From Ephydatia muelleri (Eukaryota; Porifera; Demospongiae; Spongillida; Spongillidae), in contig JABACO010000001.1 of the NCBI GenBank assembly GCA_013339895.1, forward strand, positions 24,853,920 through 24,917,919: DNA of 64,000 nucleotides, read 5' to 3'. Positions 10,923 through 21,587 of the stretch are shown piece after piece. The notes beneath the pieces were generated by a model, which saw only the letters and a list, made by a program, of their open reading frames with translations, ran no database searches and was not told the origin of the DNA. A program made the position numbers and the translations under genes. Position 1 is the stretch's first letter, and every line of letters starts with the position of its first letter.

Positions 10923-11525
10923 CTAAATAGGGTACTGTATTAGATGGGCAAATACAGAGGGTCCATCAAACAATCTTTGCCACATCAACTCCAGGATGTA
11001 GGTTTCAAAGCGGCGGAATTGCATCGTCTCCTCACGCATTGTACGCTTAATTGTACTCCACATTGCTTCTACTCCTAGCGTGTGAACACCTATAACAGGG
11101 CCATCAAAGTGATTCACTGTCTGATGAGCTAGGCCTGTAGTGGTTGAAACTTTGTTATATGCTGCTCATTTGTCACTGTGCACTATGCTGCCTGGTCGTA
11201 TATACTGCTGAATTATTGGCAGTGATGTGGCTGCATCCCTATGCTCCACCTCAACGAGAAAGCACTTCCAGAAATTCGTTCCATGCCTCCAAAAGCCCAG
11301 TGTCCGTCAATGAACCCGACATATCCACGGTTGTACTTGCATCTTCCAAATTTGCTCTTGTCAATTTCTATTTCAACTCCAGGTCCTCCTATGATAGCAG
11401 GATGGTCGATGAACTACTACTGTACGCAAGCATCTCTTGCGAAATTATACCAATCGATGGCCATTTTGTTGCATATTTAAGCCTCCACCATCATCTTCCC
11501 AACTGGGGTTTTGGAGGACCATAAA
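10923..11525 (-). pseudogene. Merlin (IS1016/IS1595-like) transposase relic
   Basis: On the minus strand several frames together give the Merlin catalytic order: GGPGVEIEIDKSKFGR (about 11345-11390, first Asp), GHWAFGGME (about 11290), VEVEHRDAATSLPIIQQYI (about 11210-11260), SIVHSDK followed by a stop (about 11175, second Asp), and HTLGVEAMWSTIKRTMREE (about 11030-11090, with the Glu). Multiple frameshifts and stops are present. It is a diverged relative of the Merlin copy at 39.0-40.6 kb. No inverted ends were found here. Confidence 0.8.
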
Positions 11526-11729
11526 TGCAAGATTTGTACTATCTTCTCTATTGGCAACCGACTCACTTCAAAAAATGTACTACACTGTTTGCAATAGCTG
11601 TGAAGAAATTATATAATGACATGTTGGTGCCCATGTGTATCGTACCTAGAGGTGATGATGATGGCATTGAAGACTGCACATGGTGTGAAATAACTGCAAA
11701 GAAATCTCAATGGCATGTGTGTGCCTGAA

Positions 11730-12000
11730 TACAGTTTATCAGTGTATCATACCTAGAAGTGAAGATGTCGGCATTGATGGCTGCTCATTGTGTGGAGCAG
11801 CTGCATAGAAATTACACTCTAGGTGTGAGGGGTACAAAAATACCTTGTGGCATTGTATTAAATGAACAGGACTGAATGTGTGCTTGTAATTGATTTCAAA
11901 AGTCTGAGCTGTATCTGATCTTTAATTTGCTTCAGCATAGTGACCATCAATGCAGTGATAGCAAGCTGACGATTGAAACAGACACAGACACAGGAGACTG
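11730..12000. other. No gene seen
   Basis: This stretch holds two loosely similar blocks (about 11640-11680 and 11750-11790, sharing ATCGTACCTAGAGGTGATGA-like wording), and nothing else recognisable before the Penelope-like 5' region begins. Confidence 0.3.
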
Positions 12001-12002
12001 GG

Positions 12003-12650
12003 TCAGCACTTGTAACCTAGGTTACCCCCCCCCCCCCCCTGATGATCGGTTGGAGTGATCTTTCCGTGAAACATGTTGGGTCGAACATAGTCGTGGTGAA
12101 AGCCTGACATTGTTTGTAATATTGAAATCATGTCTCCCACATAGAAATGGGACCGAAAGCTGAACAAAGGAAAAAGGGTGCCGCTATGCAAGAAGCCAGA
12201 AAGGAGGCCTCTCCTGATTGGTTGGCGGAAGGGGGGATACACTCTGCGTCCAACCCAAACCCGGGTCGGGCTAACACAGAATTCCACCAGAGAAGGCTAA
12301 TGCTAGCCTTGGTAGCCCACAAAACGGAGAGTAAAATCCCGGGCCCACCAGACATGACAGAGAAGGAAAAATCTCTTGTCAACGGCGAAGGCCACCAGCT
12401 CGCCGGCCCGTATGGCAATCCACCACGCCCTGCCGGAGGAGGGATTTTTAACCGGAACCTCCTCGGAGGTTGCAGAGATGGAAACATCTCCCGCTTCAAC
12501 ACTTGTCGGTGTAGCGGCAGGGGAACCTGTTCGAGCATCGAGCGACGTGCCGGCTACCAGTCTGCAGCACGAAGTAGTTTTACCCAAACTCGTTCGAAGT
12601 TGGTCTGGGGCCTACTGTCGTCCCTTTGTAGGGACACAAACACTTTCAGC
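12003..12650 (+). mobile_element. Penelope-like element 5' part, plus-strand copy D
   Basis: The segment repeats the 5' region and ORF1 start of the PLE copies at 47.7 and 51.8 kb, but on the plus strand. It includes the CTGATGA...GAAAC motif, a spacer, then the ORF1 start at 12147 (MGPKAEQRKKGAAMQEARKE) and the QTRSKLVWGLLSSL block near 12587. The ORF1 frame is lost near 12390. At about 12650 it meets minus-strand ORF1 sequence, giving a head-to-head junction of two partial copies. Confidence 0.85.
12039..12082 (+). ncRNA. Hammerhead-ribozyme-like motif of the PLE, copy D
   Basis: The segment has the core signatures in the right order: CTGATGA (12039-12045), a TCGG...CCGT stem-II candidate, GAAAC (12068-12072) and GGGTC ending at 12082. 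PLE terminal repeats are known to carry hammerhead motifs. Weak points: the base pair next to the core is U-U, and stem I is not evident because a poly-C run precedes the motif. It could be a decayed or non-cleaving version. Confidence 0.4.
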
Positions 12651-13435
12651 TTGCGTGCTGTCCCACATCTCAGCTAGTTTACTGAGATCAGGTGGGGTAC
12701 AATTAGCCTCATGTAGGAACTTGGTTGTTCCTCCTAGGTGGGCGTCAACTTCCCAGTTGCCTCTTTTAGCGTTTTCCTTTTCAAAGGAAATGGCCATCTT
12801 GATCCTCTGTTTCCAGAATGAGACATCGAGGGCTCTCCACCTCTCCTGCATTTCCTCGGTAGCCTCCCCAAAGGTCTGTTCTCTCTCGTCTGTTTCTGCC
12901 TTTCGGTCTAGAATGGAAGGAAAAGTGTTTGGCAGTTTGTTTAACCGCTTTGCCTATTTTACCTCTGCCCCTCTTTCGAGTGCCTGATGTATCCAGCTGG
13001 TGTTGGGCGAGTCTGAAACTCTCTTCCTGTGCTTTGTCCCACGCATCAGCCAATTTGTTCAGGCCCAGTGGGGTGCAATTGGCCTCTCTGAGAAGTTTCG
13101 TAGTGCTTTCCAGGTGGCCATCTACTTCCTTGCTGGCTTTCTCAGCGCTTTTTCCTTTGATTAAAACTGCCATTTATGTCCTCTGTTTCCAGAAGGAGAT
13201 GTTTCCAGAAGGAGATGTCTAAAGCCCTCCACCTAGCTTGCACAGCCTCGGTTGCCTCCCCGAAGGGGACTGCCTTTGGTGCAAAGTTAGGTGGGAACAA
13301 TCCACTGGCAAGGTTTTGCTCCAGGTGGTTTATCCGGAGCTGGACCTTCCCGGCTTTCACCAGGAGGGTCGTTAGCTTTGTGCCTGCCAACTCTAGCATG
13401 TCCATAAATCGAGCAAACGCCCTTTGGTGGGGCAT
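12612..13435 (-). pseudogene. PLE ORF1 fragments, minus-strand copies
   Basis: Two successive ORF1-like pieces lie on the minus strand. One (12612-12851) contains MQERWRALDVSFWKQR and ends at the plus-strand copy. The other (12781-13435) contains the same block as VQARWRALDISFWKH, preceded by FAPKAVPFGEATE, and is followed by the KEVDGHLESTTKLLREANCT block. Frames shift between pieces. The sequence is close to the ORF1 of copies at 46.4-47.6 and 53.4-54.0 kb. This protein is a long, charged, helical ORF1 of unknown function that accompanies the Penelope-type reverse transcriptase in this window. Confidence 0.75.
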
Positions 13436-13616
13436 TTGCCTGTCCTTCCAAGTTGGTTTACATGGCTCTCTTCCCCAGCACCATGAGGTGAGGAGGCAGG
13501 GTTAGGGTGTGTGTCCCATAAAGCATTGTATCTTTAGCCATTTCTTCTCGGCTGAACAAAACATCCATTCCTTGCAGACAGGATCTTTGGGTGGGATGGC
13601 CAAAATGTCAATATCT

Positions 13617-13904
13617 CTAATACACTTCATGGCAGTCATTTTTACTTTTATACAAGCATTTTTTATACTGTTGTATCAGTGCTAGCTTATAAGTACCTAA
13701 CATATCTTCATCCTTATAAATCTGAACGATATTCCTGCAAGCAGGACCCACTCTACTAAGCAATGATTGGGTATTTTGCATGGATAAAGGTCTTAAAACA
13801 GCACTTGGAGGGTTCATCTTCACTAAACCAAAATCCTTCCATAATGAAATCTTTCTAGTAGCACACTGAACACATACATAACAGCAAACAGCCATACAAA
13901 ACAA
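13617..13904 (-). CDS. Unrecognised fragment 3' of the reverse transcriptase
   Basis: A 95-codon reading (MFCMAVCCYVCVQCATRK..., then KDFGLVKMNPPSAVLRPLSM) is conserved, with few changes, at 54259-54546. It may be a downstream part of the retroelement's protein or an unrelated exon. Conservation in both copies only shows recent duplication. No known domain is recognised. Confidence 0.3.
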   Translation of the reverse strand: MFCMAVCCYVCVQCATRKISLWKDFGLVKMNPPSAVLRPLSMQNTQSLLSRVGPACRNIVQIYKDEDMLGTYKLALIQQYKKCLYKSKNDCHEVY

Positions 13905-13921
13905 AGTTATTATAGTTGCTG

Positions 13922-14308
13922 TTAATGTTTGTCAATATTGCGATCTGTAACAGTACAGCTCACATTTAGAGATATTGACATGTAGGCCAAGAGGGGGCGT
14001 CCTAACTCCTGTATAAGGGTTATGGATGAAGATTTCTTGCCTGCTAAGATGCCATTGTCAAGATACCAAGTTTGGAATAATAAATGGTTGCACTCCGTAT
14101 CCTCTTTAATAGCTCCAGCAATCTTATGCCAGACCAAAGAAAACAGAAAAGGACCCGGTGGGTCTCCCTGCTGCACACCTGATTGTGATGTTAGCTGGCC
14201 CATAGCCATAACATCAAGCCACCCAAGGAAGCAAATCTGGAAAATGCTTTGTGCATTCCTGTAAACAGCACCTCTGGAGACTAAATTGAATGCATTCTTC
14301 AAATCCAC
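13922..14308 (-). pseudogene. Non-LTR retrotransposon reverse transcriptase fragment (active site altered)
   Basis: The fragment begins MDLKNAFNLVSRGAV (the A-motif region), then SQSGVQQGDPPGPFLFSLVW (B motif), then WYLDNGILAGKKSS. The last is the catalytic box, where YLDD is expected; here the second Asp is Asn. In the duplicate at 54.6-54.9 kb the same box still reads YLDDG. RNA-dependent DNA synthesis is therefore not expected from this copy. No endonuclease domain is visible nearby. Confidence 0.82.
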
Positions 14309-14599
14309 CTTGAGAACTGAAAATCAATTTCACTCCAATGCTTATCCACACAGGCCCTTATTCCATGAATAATCTTTTGTGAACCCATCAGGAAGCCTCA
14401 CCAAATTGTATGGGCTCAAAAAAATCGATAACCCGATGTTTAATGACAGCACAGAAACATTTCCCTGCCAACTACCTCAGGACCTCACCCACAGCAATTG
14501 GTCTTATGTCCAAGGTACAACCAGGCTTTAACTTGCTGAGCGCTGTCAAGGACCCACCTTCACCGAGTCCGCATAATGGTAACCAGGACTAATTTGTAA

Positions 14600-15220
14600 T
14601 CCACAAAAGCGGTGAAACCTGCTTCATAATACAATAAAATTATATAATTATGTGAACTTCATGCAAAACGATATATACATTACATACACACAAAACAATT
14701 ATACAGCACTGAGTGCTGGATTTATTCTGGCAGGTATGGAAGCCATTATCTTGTGCAGGTTGGTGCCGGGGTTCTATTCATATGAGGAGCATTAGAATTA
14801 GGTTTGTATCTGCTCTTCTTCTTAAGGAGGCACGAAAGTGGTACCTGAATCTCAATTACAAACCAGTTGGTCGAATTCTGAGATAATATTGTCCAAAGTC
14901 ACTAAAGGAGGCTCGACGCATTTGGTGAACGGAGAAAAGATTTGCCGAAATGCATTCCTCGCTGCTGTTGGGATTTCAAGGAGAAGATGCCAGGTGTTGA
15001 AAGATTATTTGTGTGGCAGTATTAAAGCTCTCTGTATGCCAACATCCAGAACAATCACGGCGAAAACAGCGGACGCTGATTCGTGGATGACAAAGTATTT
15101 TCGGATAGAATGCCACACAACGGTCAGTTACACCTACCTCATTACAGCAGCGTCCATCATCGTGAGCGACATCAAGCACAGGCTGCACTTTGACAAATTT
15201 TGGACTCCTACTTCGAAGGC
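14600..15220. other. Non-shared middle of the duplicated block
   Basis: This stretch has no counterpart in the second copy at the same place. Open frames exist on both strands (for example 14838-15272 plus, 14976-15386 minus) but neither shows a recognisable motif. Confidence 0.3.
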
Positions 15221-15929
15221 TTCTGCATTTTGCATTTATGTTGCCATGACATGTATCGGTGCTAAATGGTGATATTGTCAGTTCATTAAAAAAGCACAAA
15301 GAAAGCGCTTTTAGCAGGCACAGCCCCATTTCGCACTTTAGACTCTCAGCGACATGTTGATAATGTGCTACACGTGTTCTTTCCACATACAGCCGTAAAC
15401 TGCATGTATGCGTAGAGGGACCGGAATGTTTATTGCATGACCAAACATCACAGCATCATGATAGCATATGTACTCAATACGAATAACTTTCATGCGTGCA
15501 TAATACAACGTAGGGTACAGGGTCGCCTAAACCCTCAAGGTGTTGCCGTGGTATGATGCTCTTCACTTCTTCTTGGGCGGCCTCCCTCTCTTCTTAGCAG
15601 CTAATTGGATAGATTTTTTAGGCTTCAGTTCAATGCAATCAACTTGTACTTCACAAACGCTCCCTCACAACTACTGAGGTTGCCCTACACACTGTCCTAA
15701 CTACATGAAAGTTTTTACAGCCATGCGATTGCCCCCAAGTTTATTTAACCCTAAAAAAAACCCTTGCCCCACAGCTATTAAACACTAAAAAAGGTAAAAT
15801 GGATAGAAGCTACTAGCTATAGCTATTTGAATATATAGTACCTGTGTGAACTTTGTGTTTCATGATACGACAAGCTGATCTCCACCACCTTAGAGTTAAA
15901 GACAACTCTTTCCTTTTGAGGTAACTATA

Positions 15930-16235
15930 TTTGTTTACATAATGTGATATCAAATGGACACATGCAATGGATACTGCAGAAGTAAAGGAGTTTTGTTTGT
16001 GTTTAGCTGGTTCGTTCTTTAAAAAAAAAACACAGCTAAACTCACGTCGCCATTGGTTGAATTCATCTTCTCTTGAGCGTTTCCATGGCAGAGTCAAATC
16101 CAAAATGTTCACAAACAGTTCCTTGTTCATGATCCCTTCAAATATGCATATCGCTGTTCTGCCTTCCATACTTATGCCTGCCCATACATGGACTTTCAGA
16201 GGATGCTTAGGCCTATATACAGAAGAATAATACAT
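15930..16235 (-). pseudogene. Tc1-like transposase fragment
   Basis: The reading from 16235 contains PKHPLKVHVWAGISMEGRTA and ICIFEGIMNKELFVNIL, which is the block preceding the second catalytic Asp region of Tc1-type transposases. The similarity ends near 16085. The remaining helix-turn-helix domain and the DPKH-type motif are absent. Confidence 0.75.
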
Positions 16236-16282
16236 GTTCTAAATATATAACCAGTACATTGTATGGCAACTGTGGTTCAATG

Positions 16283-16663
16283 TTATAATGCTGTGCCTGC
16301 TGCCGAGTATGTCCTTCCAGGAGCCCTTTTGCCACAGCAATTCTGAAATCCATTTGGGTGAGTTGTTTTTACACTGTTATACATTAAATTGGAGTTCAGG
16401 TCAATAAGGTGGAAAAAAAACCCGTTTCCACCACTTGATTTGGCTATGGAAGTATCCATAGTACAATACCAGCTGGTCTGATAGGTCCACATATTTGTTG
16501 TATTCATCATCTTTGGCTTCTGGATTGACTCAACACCACCTCGCGCACCACGGGACCGTCTTTGAACATCCACCATTGTGTCGTCATGTAAAGTGGACAG
16601 TAGTGTCACCGCTCTTTTGTCCATCCATTTTAGACACGCTGTCGTCCACTGCTGCTTTCTCAC
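16283..16663 (-). pseudogene. piggyBac transposase fragment
   Basis: The reading contains LKWMDKRAVTLLSTLHDD and RSRGARGGVESIQKPKM, typical of the piggyBac transposase core (W-x-D-x-R-x-V strand), followed by a scrambled version of the 'Y-x-SVKWWKR-FFHLID' region (FFFHLIDLNSNLMYNSV). Part of the block between is lost. No TTAA-bordered ends were found for this fragment. Confidence 0.75.
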
Positions 16664-16879
16664 TATGCACCTCTCCTTTCTTCAACTTCACAGTTTTGAA
16701 GGCTTTTGAAAGCCATTTTGAGCGGACTGTGCCACATGCACCTGTCGACGCCGGAGGGTTTTATAAGTTATCAACGTACAGAGAGTAATAACTCAATTCA
16801 ACAGCTAAACACACGTGGTGGAAGACTATTATATATATCAGGTGAAAATAATCTCAGAGGCACGTGATGGTGAACAAGG

Positions 16880-17140
16880 TGTGAAAGTTCATAAGTTCAC
16901 TACATTACTCCCCTCCCTAGTGTGGGAAGATACTGTATCTTGGCGACCCTTGATGTCAACGCTGAAATGTTTATCAGTGCGCTTGAGAACTGGGTATGGT
17001 CCATCATATGGTGGTTGAAGGGGTTTGCGAACGGCGTCATGCCTAATGAAGACATGGGTGGCTGTTGATAAACCACATCAACCTCCTTTGGAAACATGGA
17101 TGTGTGAGTGGTATTTAGGTATTTGGTGTGACAAGCACAC
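16880..17140 (-). pseudogene. Ty3/Gypsy pol C-terminal fragment
   Basis: On the minus strand a frame reads THVFIRHDAVRKPLQPPYDG, then PYPVLKRTDKHFSVDIKGRQ. This is the end-of-integrase pattern of Gypsy-type polyproteins, where 'PYDGP-x-V' precedes the stop. Only this end remains. The Gypsy reverse-transcriptase fragment at the far right of the window may come from the same family. Confidence 0.8.
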
Positions 17141-17503
17141 AGTGGTTTAGAAGTGTAGTCCATGAGGACATTTAAATTTATTAATTAATACCTGTTTTGT
17201 ATTTTATGTTACATAATATCAAACCACATAATCAAGATTAAAAGTACTGCTTTTAAAACTGAATAACAAGATACCCTGCAGTAGTTAACTACACATAACT
17301 ATTCCTTTATTCACCGTTAACAAGTGGTGGAATAGCATAATTTTTATTAATACAAATGAATCAAACCAATGTAATCAAGTATAAGATTACTGCAATAGAA
17401 AGTTTAGTTATTACTACAAATCTAATGAGGACTCAGTTTAAACGCCACTGTTTAAATGCTATCTCCAGATGCCATGTGAGTTGAAGGTTGTTGGGCTATA
17501 GCA

Positions 17504-18035
17504 GGGTCATTATAAGTCAAATCAACACATTTATTGACACCAATGATTTCTTTCTTTGCAGTATTTTGTATGCTTGTTGTACTCATTAAGTTAAACAAAA
17601 ACACAAAATTTTACACTCCAATAACGAATCATTTGGGAACCACAAGGTGTGAAAAAATTGACCACAAATGTAAACATTACTGAATATCTCGATGGGCATA
17701 GCAAGTACAACTGAAATATTTTTACTACATGTAGCTGCCAAGGGAGGCTATATTTCGTTTAAATGGGCGTGGTTCTACGTTTCAAAACATGCTATGTACA
17801 TTGTTTTATATGCAACTTAACTGTGCTATTTAAAAAGTAACACTTTTTTTCAGTTTTCCCCCCTATAAATTGAAGAATACACTATTTTCTTTAGGTCTTC
17901 CAATTCTGAAAATGGTTCAAAAAGCCATGCCCTTGGTATAATGCGTTAAAGTATGTGTGTTGCTGAGCTCCAAGAGCTGCATTGAAACCTTACAAAGGTA
18001 ATAATTGGTCCTATGTCAACGCGCTATGTAAACGT
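17504..18035 (+). repeat. Left long terminal inverted repeat
   Basis: This is the inverted partner of 20978-21515. It contains TCAATTTATAGG-type and CACGCCCATTTAAAC-type blocks in both arms; the small differences between arms suggest that the insertion is not brand-new. Confidence 0.88.
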
Positions 18036-18271
18036 TCTGTGCAGGGCAAACAAACATCATTACACATAGTTCTGTGAAGTAAGAACTATTTTAAATTGTA
18101 CAGTCGGGATTGGGGAGTTATACTGTAGCCACACCAAACATTCTAATGTTCAACAGGTTTGCAATCAATACTAGAATACAAAAGAATAGGGAGATCCTGT
18201 AGAATGGTATCTACACATACATGTATCTACAACATTGAAACAAACTACATACACTCATGTCCAATGCACAT

Positions 18272-20600
18272 TTATGCTATAGTGGTGGAAATGGTTTTCA
18301 TCACTTTCTTTGTAAACTTTTCTGTACTGCTTGAATATGGCTTAACTTCTATCTGTGAGTTACTAATAGGCTTAAAACAATGAAACTTATGAGTTCCTGG
18401 TATAGTTTTTGATTGTGAAAATCTGGCTTCTAGTAGTTCCAACTCCTTCTCATATTCCTTATTGTCTACATAACCAAAGTTCATGCCATGAATTTCATTT
18501 GTAGCAAATGTAAATAATTGCTCAGCACTTAATATTTGGTTCTCAGTGGGACGCTGCAAACTTGCTTTAGTTGCAAGCCGTTTCAGGGTGCCCGCTATGC
18601 CATCAGCAGCTGTTTTGCCATGTGAAGTGGCAAAAAAGTGCCACTCTGCTGCTATACCAAAATCTTCCAAATGGTGGCAAAGGTTAACAAAGTTCTTTCT
18701 GTTTTTATATTGTGCTGAGCACCCATCAGACACATAGAATATTTTGCTTGGTACACTACCTAACAATTCTGTTAAAAAAGTAATTAGCTTTTTCTGAAAC
18801 AAGTGTACAGAAACTGTGTCATGGACTGTACTTTCTGCTATGATGATGTAACATCTGTTTAAAAGCTGTCCATCAGAATCCTTGTAATAGCACATAAATG
18901 GATGTACTGTTGCTTGTGATGCATGCCAGTGGTAGGATTGGATGGCATCTTGCACAATACAAGTATAATTTTCTGAGAAATCTGCTATGACTAAAACTTC
19001 TCCATGCTTTAGATTTGTCTTCAAATCTTGAACATAGTTAGCCTGTACCTTAGCTATAAAATCATGTTGCTTGAGTTTATTCAAAATATTCCAAAAACTC
19101 ATCGACTTGCTGTATTGTTGTTATCAAATTTGAACGATCTGTCGTAGTCCATTGTTGGTACTGAATATTGTCGATCATGTTGTTGTCCATAATTTGTTGT
19201 AGCTTCTCTTTCAATTTGTTTGTTCCAGGACATTGTTTGCAGTGGCTCATGTAGCAGTCAATACTTGGAGGATTGCACATAATGGCAGCCAAGCAGTGTC
19301 TGTAGTGAGTGAAAGCACCATGACTTAAAACAGACAATTTACTTCCAATAAACAATAGCTTGGTATTTTGGTGGTGAGTACAAACACAAACTGTGTGTGT
19401 CCCACTGGAACCTGCCAGCACGCATTCTTTTGGTCATAGACTAGCAAAAGTAGAGAATCCAACTTTAACGCTGGGATGAAGCACTTTAAAGTGCTGGTAA
19501 GCTTCTTTTAAGTTACACAATAGCAGCCTTTTCTGTCTGTGCTCTCTCTTACCCTCTTTAGTAATTACAGACACACAATCTTTTTTTCCAGGCATTGTTC
19601 TGCTTACTTCATCATTGTGGTACACACTAAGCACTAATTCCTCGGTAGCGGCTGGCAGAGTTCTACCAGGTTTTAAATTTGGGCTGGAAAGAATGCCTTT
19701 TTCTTGGGCAAGTTTTTTCGCTTGTCTAGCCATGTAATTAGTGGCGCCAAATTCATCAACAATTCTTTTTATGGACCAGTTTTTTGGTAAAACAGTTAGA
19801 ATTTGCACCTTTTCGCTTCTTTTTATGGAACAATGAAACTTGTCTTTCAGTTGTGCAATTATAGTACATTCAGCATCATCATCAGGATATGGTCTTGACC
19901 CAACAGCACACTCAATACTTGCACTAAGCCTGTCTTCAAGTCTTCTGATCTTCCTCAAGGCATAATTCTTACCTTGTCTGTGCACTTCTTTTATCGACAC
20001 TGGAGAAACTGTGAAAGAAACAAGAGTTTCATTGACTTTATTAATTTCAAATTCGGCACTAGATAGGTTGTCAACACAATTTTCCTTATCACTTATTTCA
20101 CTCTGAGTGCTTTCTTCATCAACCAATGCATTCGTTGGATCAGCATCTGCATCGTCAGTGTGTCTATCATTGCCTCGAAATTCTTCATTATCACTGTCTG
20201 TATCCTTTGCATTGCAGCTAATTTCAGAATCCATTGTGATTTGTGAATCTTCGAGTTCACTGTGGCTAGCATCCGTTTGGTCATCTTCGTCGTTTTGGCT
20301 ACAAACATCCATCGATGCCATCGTTTTACTTGCATACCCAGAGCATTCGGGTATATCAGATTCTTTTTCAGGACCATCGCTAACACCTGCAATTGTCGAC
20401 AAATCTTCGGGCGCCAACGTATACAATTTTTGACGGCATACACAGCAAATCTTGTGCTTTCGTGTTAAATGCAGCGATGGAAACTTTATGATTAGACTGT
20501 TGGGAATAGGTCTCAAACTGTGACTACCACCACCCAGAATACGTTTCCTTGTGTGACTCTTCAGAGGATCACAGCAATGCACGAAGCATCTGGATGACAT
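18272..20600 (-). pseudogene. DDE-like transposase of the long-TIR element, two lesions
   Basis: The likely start is at about 20600 (MSSRCFVHCCDPLKSH). N-terminal Cys pairs include HKICCVCRQKL (about 20450). A long acidic linker follows (about 20100-20400), then a helical region with GKNYALRKIRRLEDRL. A UGA near 19434 interrupts FSTFASL/PKECVLAG. A Cys-rich segment with CVCTHHQNTKLL (about 19380) follows, then a frameshift near 19090. The C-terminal core has EVLVIADFSENYTCIVQDA (about 19000), KIFYVSDGCSAQYKNRKNF (about 18730) and FATSHGKTAADGIAGTLKR (about 18620). The Asp residues in the first two motifs fit a DDE-type RNase-H fold. I know related proteins in cnidarians and sponges only as uncharacterised. 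Confidence 0.78.
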
Positions 20601-20977
20601 GCTCTGTATACAATGAGTGCAAAGAACTTGAAATGATACAGCGAAAAGCGGCGAACTTGAAATGATGCAACAAATGGAACGGACTATAGCGAATGGAACG
20701 AACTTAAAATGATAGAGCGAATAGAATGATACAGCGAAAGAACGGACTTGAAATGATGCAACGAATGAATGCAACGGACTATAGCGAGCGGAACGAAATT
20801 ACAGCGAACAGAAGGACTTGAAATGATACAGCGAACGCAACAGCACTTTGAAATCAAACACGAATGAAAACTGAACAATTGGCTGGCTTAAGGTATGTGT
20901 AAGACAAAGCAAATGCACAAAAGAGAAGACAGCGCTGCGCCTGATACAATAGGCACAGTTGTTTTCTCCTTTTATGG

Positions 20978-21515
20978 CAGTGTTTACATAGACGTTTACG
21001 CAACCAGCAATTTATCACCTTTGTAAGGTTTCAATGCAGCTCTTTGAGCTCAGGAACACACACACTTTAACGCATTATACCAAGGGCATGGCTTTTTGAA
21101 CCATCTTCAGAATTGGAAGACCTAAAGTAAATAGTTTATTCTTCGATTTATAGGGGGGAAAACTGAAAAAAAAAGTGTTACTTTTTAATTAGCAGAGTTA
21201 AGTTGCATATAAAACAATGTACATAGCATGTTTTGAAACGTGGAACCACGCCCATTTAAACAAAATATAGCCTCCCTTGGCAGCTACATGTAGTAAAAAT
21301 ATTTCAGTTGTACTTGCAATGCACATCGAGATATTCAGTAATGTTTACATTTGTGGTCAATTTTTTTCACACCTTGTGGTTCCCAAATGATTCGATATTG
21401 GAGTGTAAAATTTTGTGTTTTTGTTTAACTTAATGAGTACAACAAGCATACAAAATACTGCAAAGAAAGGAATCATAGGTGTCAATAAATGTGTTGATTT
21501 GACTTATAATGACCC
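20978..21515 (-). repeat. Right long terminal inverted repeat
   Basis: This is the inverted partner of 17504-18035, upstream of the transposase reading frame. It ends at GACTTATAATGACCC, followed by the AGCA duplication. Confidence 0.88.
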
Positions 21516-21587
21516 AGCAGTATCTTCATCATATTCCATGTTTACACCTTGATTCGTTCCCTCCCCAGTAGTAAAACCAAGTGATCT

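Larger units (their letters stand above)
12850..15960. repeat. Segmental duplication block, copy 1
   Basis: Long stretches match 53.4-56.9 kb in the same order and orientation: PLE ORF1 end (12.9-13.4 versus 53.6-54.0), the GCTGAACAAAACATCCATTC block (13552 versus 54182), the reverse-transcriptase fragment (13.9-14.6 versus 54.55-55.24), the ACATGTTGATAATGTGCTAC region (15351 versus 56050) and TTGCCCCACAGCTATTAAAC (15764; 56698 in copy 2). The middle (about 14600-15220) differs from 55240-55910. Confidence 0.9.
17504..21515 (-). mobile_element. DNA transposon with about 530-bp TIRs and 4-bp TSD, superfamily unassigned
   Basis: Both ends begin GGGTCATTATAAGTCAAATC (left from 17504, right as reverse complement to 21515). 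The inverted similarity continues for about 530 bp on each side (17504-18035 and 20978-21515) with scattered differences. AGCA flanks both ends (17500-17503 and 21516-21519). The 4012-bp element encodes one protein on the minus strand, interrupted by a stop and a frameshift. Four-base target duplications are known for several superfamilies (for example Chapaev and Sola1), so TSD length alone does not classify it. Confidence 0.9.

Noticed and set aside
15556..15620. Short Lys/Arg-type coding (PKKKRGRPP-like) on the minus strand near TTCTTCTTGGGCGGCC
   Set aside because: It is duplicated at about 56270 but too short to call an AT-hook gene; no further coding context.
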